The notes beneath the pieces were generated by a model. That model ran no database searches. It saw nothing but the letters and a program-made list of their open reading frames with translations, and was not told the DNA's origin. The position numbers and the translations under genes are program-made. Positions 53,101 to 64,000 of a stretch of DNA of 64,000 bases are shown here, in pieces. Location: assembly GCA_013396635.1 (NCBI GenBank), contig WBMW01005542.1, positions 2,415,527-2,479,526 of the forward strand. The letters run 5' to 3'. Numbering within the stretch: the first letter of the stretch is position 1; each line of letters begins with the position of its first letter. The stretch comes from Penelope pileata (Eukaryota > Chordata > Aves > Galliformes > Cracidae).

Positions 53101-53155
53101 GGGGCCCAGGGCTGTGCTTCACTCTTCTCCCCCAGCTCCCCCGTTAAAAGGCTTA
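52955..53155. promoter_or_regulatory. Small GC/CpG-rich patch, possible regulatory element
   Basis: Roughly eleven CpG pairs fall within about 200 bp (for example gaggcgggcggg and gagcgctcgc), in an intron that is otherwise AT-rich and CpG-poor. It is short of a classical CpG island. It could be an enhancer, an internal or antisense promoter, or the remnant of a GC-rich insertion. No TATA box or defined binding site is claimed. Confidence 0.3.
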
Positions 53156-56100
53156 TTGCATGTTAGTTTTAGTTACTAGACTTGCAAATCATTCACAGCT
53201 TTCCCCTTTAGTCTTGTAAATACAGCTCCTTCCTTGACATTTCCTCTTGGACATTCCATCGCTTTCTAAAAATAAATCTACCTAAAACTTCTCATGTTTT
53301 CCACTTCTGCTCTTCTGTAAATCTTCCCTTCCTGTTCTGTCATAAGCTCATCAGCCTGCTTTCTCCTAAAAACAACAAAAGATTGCTTGTATTAATCTCA
53401 GCTTTAATCAGTGCTGCTTGCCTGCTCCTCCAACTCTGTAAAACCCAATCCTTCCCAAATCCTGAGTCCTGCCTCGTACCCTGCTTGCCTCAGGGCTTGC
53501 TGTTTCCACACCCCTTTATTCAGAGGCCTGTCCAAAAACCCTCTCCCATTCTGTGACTGTGGCTGGCATGTCCTCTCCCCACCCAAAACACCGCATCTGA
53601 GCCCTCCTCTGGCGTCAGCCGTGATGGAGCTGCTGGCCCCCACCTCCTGGCTCTGCTCAATTGCCTCGTCTTTCAGTTTTTGTTTCCTACTTTCCAGCAT
53701 CTATCCCGCTCATTTCCTGCTGTTTTCTTCATGCAGTTCCACATCTCTTCTCCAGCTGACCCATGTACCTGTGAGACAGCCTTGCTTTCTCTAAGGCCCA
53801 GGAGACGTCATTTTTCTTTACTGCAGACCTTTATGACTGCCTGATTTATCCACTTCCCAGTATCCTATACAACCAACACCTTGTCCTCAGTCCTACAACC
53901 GAAAGCTGTATAGTGGAACAAAGAAAAATCAATCAGGTTTCATTATACTTTTTGAAAAAGAAAAGAAAGGCAGTTTCTCAAGTTAAAAGCTGCTACTCTT
54001 CCCTAATTTTAGGTTCAGCAGATAATTACAAATATATCACAGTCATGGTTTAAGTAATACTAACATTTTTTTGAGATGTGCTTTGTCTTCTCAAAGCTTA
54101 TAACCTTGTTAGATCATTGTTTTTGACTCAATTTTGAAGCAATAAACATTTTTTAATGAAGTGTCTAAGTAGAATTTTTTAATGCAATGTCTTAGGAGAC
54201 AGACACTTTTCAGCACAAATAGTAGGATTAGATTTGTCTGAATTTTTAAGGATTGTCTTTCTACTGACAGAATGAAAGCCCAAATCTTGCCATTTTAGAA
54301 TGGAGGCTTCATCTGCAGAAGAAGTATGGACATCCTAAATAAATTGCATTATTACTTTCATCTTATAAAATGCAGTTTATTATTTTATGTGCAGCCTTTG
54401 AAATTAGCCAGAGAAACAGGATGCTAAGGTGAAGAGATTTTTCACTAAAACAGAGAGAAACCTGTGCTGCAGAATACAGAAATTAGGTAATATTCTCTAA
54501 AATACTTGAGAATTCTTCAAATATTCCTGTTTTCTGTTTCAAAAACTCTCGCAGAAAAACAATAAGGTAGCAAAAAACAAAGTGGGTAGCGAATGTTAGG
54601 AATTTGTGCATCCTCAATTTATTGAGACCTTAGGTTACGTGTATGGCAGAGGCCAAAACTGCAGAGTAATTGTGGATTCCTACTGTGGAAATGCCATGGA
54701 AAATAAGACTGCAACATCAAAACTTTGTACAATCTATTAGACAGAAAACAAAATGGCTTAAAAATTTATCTTGCCTTGGTAAAAGTGACCTGATTTGATG
54801 GCTCTCTTGAAGTCTAGACCACAATAGGGAAAGTTATAACTAAAAATATCAATGGTATAAAAAAATAGGTGGTGTAATGAGAATGCAATGAGAGCTAAGA
54901 TATGTAACTTGCTGTGAAGCCCAGCACTTTAATTAAACCAGCAAATAAAGCATTTGCTGAGATTCTGGAAATTTCAGCAAATTACATGTTTCCCAATCTG
55001 TTAATGGTTGAAACACTTTAGCAGACCAAATCTAAAAGAAAATGAAAAACCCTCCAAAAATTTGGTTAGACTAAAAAATTTAGCAAAACATTGCTACTTT
55101 GGAGAGGATTTTAACGATGCATACAGGGACAGCTAAAATGTTGTATGCAAAATAGAGCAATTCAGAATGAGCATTGACCCTAAAATATGTAGCAGTAAAG
55201 TCACAAGGGACTTGGGAAAGTTTCATGACACGGCAGAAGAGAATGGAGAAAGCAGGAAGCATAGCATAGGAGACACTCAAAGACTGTGTTCTTTGTGTCA
55301 TGTATCTTATTATGTTGTGTTTATGCATCTTTTTAAACAAGTTTCGGGCTGATAATGCTAAAAAATATGTAGCTCATGATATTAAATACAGCAGTGGCCA
55401 CTCTTGGGGAGGATATATCAATCTTCTTCTCAAACACTTGTTATTTTTGCTAACCCAGCCTTGCTGCTGACTTCTGCAAGTCTGAGCACTTTAGGGTAAT
55501 TTTTTTTTTAAAAATGGAGTATCAAATCATTAACAGCTATTTCAAAGCATGACTGAACTGCTCAGAGCAATCACAAAGATCACAGCAAAAGGGCTGGCAG
55601 CTACTCCAGCACTGAGGAATTGTAATACAGAAGTGTCCTGGTGTACTTATGACGCATTTCCTCTGTCATAGGTGGACTTTATCAATGTTTTTATTTCATC
55701 TTTTAACTTAGGAGCTCAGATGCCCCATAGTATTTGTTTTACTTGGGATAAACCATAAGGATATAGAGACAGATCAGTCAAATGCACCTTTGTGCTACAT
55801 TATGACTGTTTCCCAGTTAGAGGTAAGGTAGATGAAAAAAAAAGCTACTTCATTTTTTTTAAATACGGGAGATTTGGAGATCTGTAAATTAATGTGTTGC
55901 TGGAGGAACAGCTATAGATGTTTTGGCTTTGGTTTGAGTTACGTGAATTTAGAAAGAACAATTTATTTGAGTACCAACAATAACCTTTTGAATGTTATCC
56001 TCTTGTAACACTCCTGCTGTTCTTTTTATTGGGATGCTGCAGCAGGATGGAAGCTGTGGGATTTTGGTGGTTTTGAGTAGGTGCTGAGCTCTGCAGCTTC

Positions 56101-58826
56101 CACCTGAGTGACTTAATTTCAGATCCAAGTGACCCACGGAGGGCACCGATCCCTGCACTGATGCATCAATGAATACAGTTATAACCTACTGCATTTTTCC
56201 AAAATGATCTATATATTTAAACTTTCTGGGTAAATTGAAAAAATTTTTCTTCTGATGTCCTTTGCTTTAGACTAGGTAATATTTCAAAAAGGAGAGAGAC
56301 ACTGTTTTATATACGGAACAGTTGTGCTTCATTTTAAAATTAGCTGCATACCACTCTACATGACACACTCAGCACAGAAGATAGTGACATAGTCCACAGT
56401 ATTTTATCATGTCTTTTCAGTATGTATTTGGGTTGTGATCTGCAAGACTTCTGATTTTGTGATAGTGTTTTCTTGCTTAGGAACCAGTAGTATTTAAGAA
56501 ACAAGCCAAAATAGTTAGGCTTTATTAAAAAAAAAAAGAAAAAGTTTGTAGCTTAAGTATAGTACTTCATATTTTTAATAAAGGCATGCATTCAGAATAT
56601 TCATGGTAGTTTTACTTGTGAATATTGGATTCATTTGGTGTACTTTGATCGGAGTAGCTGTGTTTTTAATAACAGGTAGATAAATACTTATCACTTCAGA
56701 TTAAGATAATGAGGAAATTAAATTTTCTTCTGTATACTTTGTATACTTTGTTTTGTATTTAAAATAAGTGCCTCCAGAGGTTGTGGTCTGATTTTTTTTT
56801 TTTTTTTTAAGCTTGCCCAGTTCCCCATTTTGTTTCAATAAAGCGCATGTGAATCTGCTCAGACAGATCTCTGCAGATGGAAGAGGTGGTACACTGCAAT
56901 GGGTCTAGAAAGACCAAAGTTCAGCAGGGCTTCTTCCCCCTCTGCTTTAATGGAAAGATGCACTGACATGCTAAGAAAGGATCTCCGGCTTCTTCCATGT
57001 GAGTGAGCTGAAACCTTCTCAAGGTCTGGCAGAGCATAAGAGTGCAGCCAGAGCCACAGCAGCAGTGGCAGACCCAAGCTTCTCTGTTTCTGGACTAGCA
57101 GCACTTGATCACCCATGGCTGGGAGAAGGCAGGAGATGCTGCTGCCCTGTCTCAGGCATCTCCTACCCAAGCTGACAGCCTTGGCGTGGTGGGCTGGAGA
57201 CAGGACTTCAGTATGTTATGTGTTGTGATACGACAAACGTAGCCATTCACAGGCACCTCTGTTGGGCACCTCTGTTGCTGCTTTTTTTTTGTCCCAGCTA
57301 CTGACAGATTTGTGGTTGTTTTGTGTCTAAAATCTTTCTAATATCAACACAATTGCTATTTTGGTATCTTAATTTTCCCTCATTGGCCATCTGGCTGATT
57401 TGAAATGCAAAGGAGGCTAATCCTGTTCTGTAATGATTTAGGAGAAGAGCAGGAAATCCACTGGGTTTTAACGGGATGGGGGGAGGCTGTTTTTAACATA
57501 ATGAGAGCTGATGACCTTAATGTTTACAGTCAGCAGATCGACATTTAGAAAATACACTTTTTAATCCCCTAATTCCATTCTTCGTCTTCTTTTGTTATGA
57601 AATAATGGTCAATCCAAAGTGGGTTTTTTTTTCCAGATTTTGAATATTTCTTTTTCATTCTCTCTTCAGTTACAAGGATTGCTAACATGTAATTTCGAGA
57701 GAGAAATCTTCACTTGATTTTCATTGGATTGAGAGAAAAAAAAGTAATGAAAATAAGATCTGTTTGTAGACTTCATCCATTTCAGTTAGGAAAATATGTT
57801 TTTACCGTGATACTGATATTATTTCTCCTCAGCACAGAAGTGTGAGGGGTCAGTTATGCTTTATTGCTTATTATATTCTCCTATCTGGCTTTTCTTTGGT
57901 TTTGTTTTTGTGTTTTGTTTAATTTTTAATGGTTTTGAGGGGGCTTTTTTTCCTGAAACATAATTAGGTTTTTACACGGTACAGAGAACACTATTTATTC
58001 TTCATCTTCTTGCTCTTCCGTGCTCTCAGTTTTGATGTCTCAAATGTATTCACTTATGAATGCAATCAATCAAATAAATAAAGGGCAGCAACGTCTATCT
58101 GTTCAATTCTGCCATGGCAGAAACAGTTTCAAAATATATCTGAGAACTTATCTTTCTTACTGAGCTTTCGCAGCAAAATACTAAATGGCCTTGTGTTTGC
58201 CTTGTTTTAAAAAACTTTGCATACATTCAGCAGCCAGTTGTGTTTCACATTCCAGAGTACAGACTGCTGCTTTTCATTTGTCTGATAATAAGCCAACTAA
58301 TATTGTAGAGCCTCTCAGTTCTAGAAAAGGCGAAACATTCCTCATAAAAATCCAGTAGTTCCTTTTTAATTAATTAACCTTGATGAAAAATGGTAGTCCT
58401 TGTGAAAATTTGATTTGGATCTGCTGAAAGTGTACGCACGTTATTAACTGCAGACCACCAGAAGGACAGAATGTATATCAGAAATCTATCAAGGTAGTTA
58501 TTTTATGTTACATTTTGCAGACACCGACACTGTGTTCCACAAATTTGTTTCTCCTGTGCTACTGCAGCAGAGGGAACTGGTAGCAGTACCGCAGCAAACT
58601 GCTCCATTCTCTCCAATCCTTCTTCCAGACAAACAAAAAGTACTCTGGAAAACAAAATTCACACTAGGAGTAGGTTGTGTTTGGTGAAGATAGAGATGAT
58701 TGAATGGAAACTCGGGCTTTTCTGGCACTGAAGGATGGAGACCAATGCAGAAAATGCTCAAATAGATGAATACTACGATGATGAATACTAAGAGTGCTAA
58801 AGACAACTTTTAAAATTCTGTTTTAG

Positions 58827-58918
58827 GACTTCGTCCAAAGAGAACTCTGCGCATGGTGCTATGGACAGGAGAAGAACAAGGAGGAGTAGGTGCTGAGCAA
58901 TACTACCAGTTGCACAAG
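58827..58918 (+). CDS. CPQ: CPQ internal exon with catalytic Glu-Glu motif
   Basis: The exon has 92 bases: two bases complete the split Gly codon (G|GA), then 30 codons end in phase 0 at aag|gtaaat. The acceptor is aaattctgttttag. The translation is LRPKRTLRMVLWTGEEQGGV then GAEQYYQLHK, matching the CPQ segment that follows ...SLIKDLG. By M28 family knowledge, the Glu-Glu pair in TGEEQGG supplies the general base and a zinc ligand. Mammalian CPQ, as I recall it, has TAEEQGG, so the residue before the pair is Gly here in place of Ala, a mild change next to the active site. The remaining ligands (an Asp and a His) and the C-terminus must lie in exons beyond the window. Confidence 0.96.
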
Positions 58919-61900
58919 GTAAATAATGTCTTTGGATTATTTGCTTGACAGCATTTTTCTCGATAGTTTTGTGATATACTCATTATTTTTGTCAGAAAGT
59001 TCAGCTTAATATCTAATGGAAAATAGCAACGCCAGTTCTGCCTGAAATTGTGTTTTGTATTCTATCATAAATGTAAACTTCATTTTGTATTTAACATAAA
59101 GTGACGTGATCATGTGTATACTTGTTCCACTTGACCTAACATATTCTATCACAAAACTGTTCTGAAGTGGATATTCCATGAGGATGTCTGCCTTAGCTTT
59201 CAAACATAGCTAGCTCTCTGAAAATGGATGAGGAATGCTCCACATGTGTTGGTAATATAAACTAATTTTGTTTGGCTTATGTATTTCTGCTTCACTGCGT
59301 TTTCCCACAATACTTTACAATGTAAAACATGAAAAAAACACCAAGAAAAATCTTTTTCCATGTAAACTTATTTTAATGGTGTCTAATCTAAAATGCTCTA
59401 TGCCAGTTATTAATTTTATGGGATCTGGAATATTTTAAATGCTTGATTTCTGATGATACAAACTCTGTGTCTGGTTATCAGGATAAAAATATTGTGCATC
59501 ATCGGATCTGTTTAACCTGTCAACAGCTGCCTTTTCAAAGTGCAGCATGAGGTAAAGGACAGTTGCATAAAACTATTTTGGAGATAAGTCTTTGGAATAT
59601 GTTTGGTGTTTTTTATTTCCCAGCAAAATTATGCTGTACCTGTATAACTATGCTTAAGTAGTTATCTTTTATTCCCCAATTTAGTGGTATTTATTCTCAA
59701 CAATGGTTAGAATATCTGAGATGAAGAGAAGATGAATGAAAATGTGGTTTGGAAGTCACCTGCTGTACAATATGCAAGTAGTATGCAAGCAGACTTACAA
59801 AAAAGTAATACATTCCCAGGAGTAATGCTTTAAGTGGTAAACAGCCTAACAGAACAAATACATGGAAATTTCACTTTGAATCAGCCTCATTGTGATCAAC
59901 AAAACTAAATCAATGTGCATCTGCAACAGAGTGGTCAGAGATAGCATCACAGTGGTTTTGTTTTTCTGGCTAATTGAGGAACAGTCAATTATTTCCCACT
60001 AACTTGTTTAACGTTACTGAGAAGTGTTTTAACTCCCCATACATAATGTAGTTCTCCTTGTACTTCTACGTTATAGAGAAAGCTCATCTTTCTGGTTTGG
60101 AAGAGGAGTTTAAGAGCTTGCTTTCTCCGGTTCAGGGAGGCAGCAGATTGCAGTTTAGCACGTATTAAGGACTCTGGATTTACCCACGGATACCGTGGTA
60201 TTCAGCAGGATTAAAGTGGCATGAAATATTCTGGAATACATCCCAAGGGAAAAAGATGCTTCTCATTTACAGAAGTGCGTTTTAGAAGAGCTGGAAGGGA
60301 CAGAGCGAATTTTGTGCCTGGTGTATGCTGCTCGTGAGAAGTGAATCACCTCTGAGGATTTTGTAAAGAGCACCCATTTCCGTTTTGGAAAATCAGCTCC
60401 ATTCTATGGCTTTAGAATTGTCAGCAGCACATGAAATTTTCATACACACTTCTCATCTTTTTCCAAAAAGTCTGTATTTCACTATTGTCCCAAGGATTTA
60501 TATTCAGAAGTAATATCAAAAACTGGGCATAAGGATCAAATGCAAAAATGTAGAACAGATCTGGGTATTGTTTGAAAGGTATTGGATTACTTTACTTTTA
60601 AGCTGACAAAGATATGTCTCGAGTTTTGCTCTGCTGATGCGGTTCCATCTGGATGTTAGATAAGCATAGTCTAACTTAACATGAATTGGTAATTTACATG
60701 GAGAATTTCAGCAGAAACAACATCCGTCTGTTGTTTGTTGTTCTTGTTTCTCCCCTGCCATGTGATCTGGCATAATTATAAATTGATACAACTACAGGAC
60801 ATCACATCACTCATAATAACAAAATAAAGCAGATTAATACCGTACATTATATTTAGCATAAAAAATATCTTAACCTTTTAATGATTCACTTGTGCAGATT
60901 TCTGGCAATTAGGGTAGTATGGCACAAAACATTGCTTCTTGATGGTAATGAGTACAAGCTAAGTAAGAGCGTTATTTAAAGATGCCTTGTTAAATGAAAG
61001 ATGGTCCGTATGACTCATCTGCATAGCTGGGCTTATTATGACTTTAGTTCGCTACAAACAAGTAGAAATATGAATGCTGTAATTCAGCACAGACAGACGT
61101 GGATTTCCTTGACATTGTAAATTACCTCCTCATGTCAGTGGAGCTCTGGCAGGGGAGAAGAAATGAAGACAATATAGTACTGGACAAGTACAAATACTCT
61201 TCCTTTCATAGCTTATTTATTTTTTCTTTCAATTTAATTTCAGGTCTTTTTTCCTCATCTGTCATGGTAGGTTGCCACTGGTGTATAGGGAATAAGTTAC
61301 TGCAGAAATACCAGATAGCAGCAACAAAGTGATTTTACTATGGTGCAAAATAATTAGCTCATATCCCCACATAATGGCATTATTTGTATCACTCTCAGGT
61401 ATTTCTGCAGAGCCCAGTGTTGTAATGTCTGATTACTAAAACTGGTCATAGGGTATATTGACTGTTCAGAGCTTTGTCAGCAAGTGAGTGCTGCCGTATT
61501 GGGATGACCGAAGCACAGTTTAACCCTGTCTCCTGTTTCTGACAGCATTCAGTAAACAGGTGCTTAGGAAAAGCATATTTACCCAATGCAGTTAGAGTAA
61601 GCTCAATCCTCATTCCTTTGTATGATTTTTCCAAGAACAGAGAGCCAAGTTCTGCCCAATAGCTTCAATGCCTCCATCAGTGCAGGGGTGCCTGCCACCC
61701 ACCAGCACATCTCAGAGCAGTTTTAACTCTGGGGTAGAAACCTCCCAGGAGAATTGCCAGCGTCTTTACTCCCGAAGAAAATATCCATCAAGGTGCTCAC
61801 TGCTTTTAATTGGTAGCCAGTACTTTTAGATTTAATCTTAGACTGGAAAAAGGCTTGATTTTCCCTTACAGTAAAGACTCCTTACTTTGATGAAGAGTAA

Positions 61901-64000
61901 TGAAATCAGAAGACCTAAGTATAATTCAGGCTCCCAATCTTGGTGTTCAGTGCTAAATCTGAAGTCTGCCCGGTGCTTAGTTGTGTGATCTGGTTGCTGA
62001 GGAGGGCTCTTACGTATAGACAGTAAACATAACAGTATAAATAAATAAATAAAAATTTGAAATGTTGCAACTGCTGCTTTCCTTTCCAAGTTGCATGGAA
62101 GAAGCAGGAGGAATTCTGGAGGGAGAAACTGCGTCTGTTCTGTGCAGATTCTCCTATACCCTTCAGCAACCATATCTGATTGCCCTTCAGAAGAGTTTAA
62201 GTATTTCATATGTTGACTTGTATGTTGTGTTCATGAGCGGACAAATTAGCATATGTAATGAAGTGTCTTGCCTTGGTAGAAACTTCTGGAGTTTCTGATT
62301 TTGATTTTCAGAGGAAAAGGTGAAAGATGGGCACTTTGCGTTGCACATAGATTTCTGAGGTTGGTGTTGGTCCTTTGTTCTACTCTCGTTTCATTGCTTT
62401 GGAATAATCTCTGCTAAAGATCTGTGTACCATGAAGACAAGGTTATAGTTATTTACCCAGTTGAATTAAAGGATTCTGAATGATAGATAATTATTTTGCA
62501 ATAGACGTATTGCATACAATCTCTTGGGAACGCAACAACATTTTGTAATTAGAATGCAAAGAGATAGTAGGCCGAATTGAAATTTACTTTAATAATTCTG
62601 TTGTGATCATTGGAGGCATTAATGTGTTAGGAATTTATTTCAAACTGTTAGGGAAAGCATTGCTGAAGTATTTCTGTGTGTTTTTATTGCTATCTTAATG
62701 ATGTTTAGAGTACCTACCTAAATTTCTGGTATACATGCCGTACACCACTTGAACATTTTAGGAGATTTGATTTTCTGGAAAATTTACCATCAGTATTTTC
62801 TATGGTTTCCTTTTTGTGTTCATTACCTAGAAGATTTGATATTTTGCCTAAACTAAACTTGCTAGAAGCAGGAGTCTTTGAAATGTTAGTATCTCATTTT
62901 TGCTAACTTAAGTATTGTATTTTCAGGTGAAAACCTGAAACTTTTCGAAAAGGGACAGACAGAGTCATTCAGAGTCACAGAGAGTGTTTGACATCTCTGC
63001 ATTTGAACCATGAAAGGCTTTAAGTTATGCTGTTTTCTAAGGAGAGCAGTTCTCTTTGACTTGACTCTTTGTCAAAGAAAAAATTATGCAAAAAGTCAAT
63101 GCTACAGGTGATCTGATGCGTATGTTGCAGCACATGCTGCTGTCTGCAGAGCTGCCTGCTTCTTCTTGTCTGTCATCCCTGGAAACTCACAGTTCTGAAA
63201 GTGATCCCTGTGACTGCTGGCAGGTGGCTGCAGAGCAAACTGCAGTATTATGCAGGGCAAGGTGCTCCAGTGGCATGTTTGTAGTGAGGGAAATGCTCCT
63301 AAGTACATGACCAAGTGCCACTCCAAGCCTGCTGAAGTTACTGGGGGTTTTGTCATTGGCTTCGCAGAGGTCAGTACCCCCTAACTCTAAAATCAGAGAA
63401 TGAACCATAAAATTCTCAGACTTTTTTAATGGGCGTCTTTCCTACAAAGTGTAGCATGAAAATATTTCATCTTTTAATAGAAGCTTGAGTCTCACTCATA
63501 CCTTATCATCTATCAGAAATTGTGACAATCTTCAGTTTTACAGCAACTTTCTCCCATATAATGATGAAAACTTACAACTATTTATAACTCTCTGTGTTCT
63601 GAATCTTCCCTGTCCTCATTCAGAAAGGGTCTGAGCTGTAGGATCATGCTCATGGCTGTGGTTACTGTGCATTGATGCTGGCACATCTCTGTACCCTAAC
63701 AGCTGTTCTCCTTTTCTCTCCAGAATCTATTCATGCTGTTGGCTTCATTAAATAATCTTGATCCTAAGTGTAATTCAAAATTACACTATACTGTATTTAT
63801 GTATTATTAAATACTTCAGGGATGTCATCTGTTTTTTTTTTTTCTTTTTCAGCTGTAACATCCACTTAGGTGTTGTTTCCAGTGTGTCCTCTTGACTTTC
63901 TGATAGTACTAGTTGCCAGCCTAACAAACATGGGTGTTGATTTAAGCACACTGAACAGCAGTGGGATGGCTGTCGTTTCACCTTAAGTTCTGGGACATGG
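58919..64000 (+). other. CPQ: CPQ intron, 5' part
   Basis: The intron begins gtaaat after the exon ending at 58918 and runs past the end of the window. I looked for the expected next CPQ exon (the part after QLHK, with the Asp ligand) and did not see it. Acceptor-like sites at about 63723 and 63851 follow long pyrimidine tracts, but the sequence after them does not match CPQ. No transposon or RNA gene is recognisable in this 5-kb stretch. Confidence 0.85.

Larger units (their letters stand above)
44094..58826 (+). other. CPQ: CPQ intron (14.7 kb)
   Basis: The intron begins gtaaat and ends ctgttttag before the exon at 58827. The gap is phase 1: one base of Gly upstream, two downstream. Content: T-rich low-complexity sequence at 46513-46530, 47867-47965 and 52079-52094; a small GC/CpG-rich patch near 52955-53155 overlapping an antisense open frame; and a C/T-biased stretch at about 53170-53880. 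I recognise no transposon body or RNA gene in it. The remainder (44.1-46.5, 48.1-52.0, 53.9-58.8 kb) shows nothing that I can name. Confidence 0.9.

Noticed and set aside
58521..58687. Exon-like frame after ttttgcag, about 300 bp before the CPQ exon at 58827
   Set aside because: There is an acceptor and an open frame, but no convincing donor, and the phase does not fit the one-base overhang left by the exon ending at 44093.
63724..64000. Acceptor-like sites after long pyrimidine tracts at about 63723 and 63851, possible next CPQ exon
   Set aside because: The sequence that follows does not resemble the expected CPQ segment after QLHK, and no donor in phase is present before the frame stops.
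1..64000. tRNA, rRNA, microRNA hairpins, CRISPR-like arrays, operons or a multi-gene system
   Set aside because: None recognised on either strand. The regular repeats present are only simple repeats and the CR1 octamers.

Overview
The window is vertebrate nuclear DNA from a bird, most likely a galliform. Several CR1 LINE fragments, a shortened Galluhop-type mariner element and small interrupted exons point this way. The species cannot be fixed from the sequence alone. It is an assembly with one 98-base N gap (36516-36613) and single Ns at 10334, 18167 and 32947.

The only gene I can support is CPQ (carboxypeptidase Q, also called plasma glutamate carboxypeptidase; peptidase family M28), on the + strand. 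Three consecutive internal exons are visible at 2517-2724, 43982-44093 and 58827-58918. Their reading phases join exactly and give 137 contiguous residues. They cover the end of the apical/PA-like segment and the first metal-binding part of the catalytic core: SGHLDSW with the His ligand, AMDDGGG with the bridging Asp, and TGEEQGG with the Glu pair. The 5' exons (signal peptide) and the 3' exons (remaining Asp and His ligands, C-terminus) lie outside the window. Over 99% of the window is therefore intron: the end of one, a 41-kb intron, a 14.7-kb intron, and the start of another.

Intron content: CR1 remnants lie at about 706-813 (+), 10180-10295 (+), 31371-34070 (-), 34748-35130 (-), 35362-35506 (+) and 36313-36767 (+). 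The 31-34 kb copy is unusually long and runs from the start of the endonuclease to the 3' end. A deleted mariner lies at 20948-21481 (-), and a probable avian LTR fragment is near 18.05-18.2 kb. There are homopolymer and simple repeats, a 48-bp homopurine tract at 27318-27365, and a small GC/CpG-rich patch near 52.95-53.15 kb.

The most interesting unexplained items are two exon-like segments in the 41-kb intron. One, at 4417-4611, has both splice signals, is open throughout and is in phase, so it would insert 65 residues just before the catalytic core. The other, at 17044-17260, would end the protein with a hydrophobic tail. Two long minus-strand ORFs of unknown meaning (42408-43025 and 52600-53100) are also noted. 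I found no RNA gene, CRISPR array, operon or multi-gene system.
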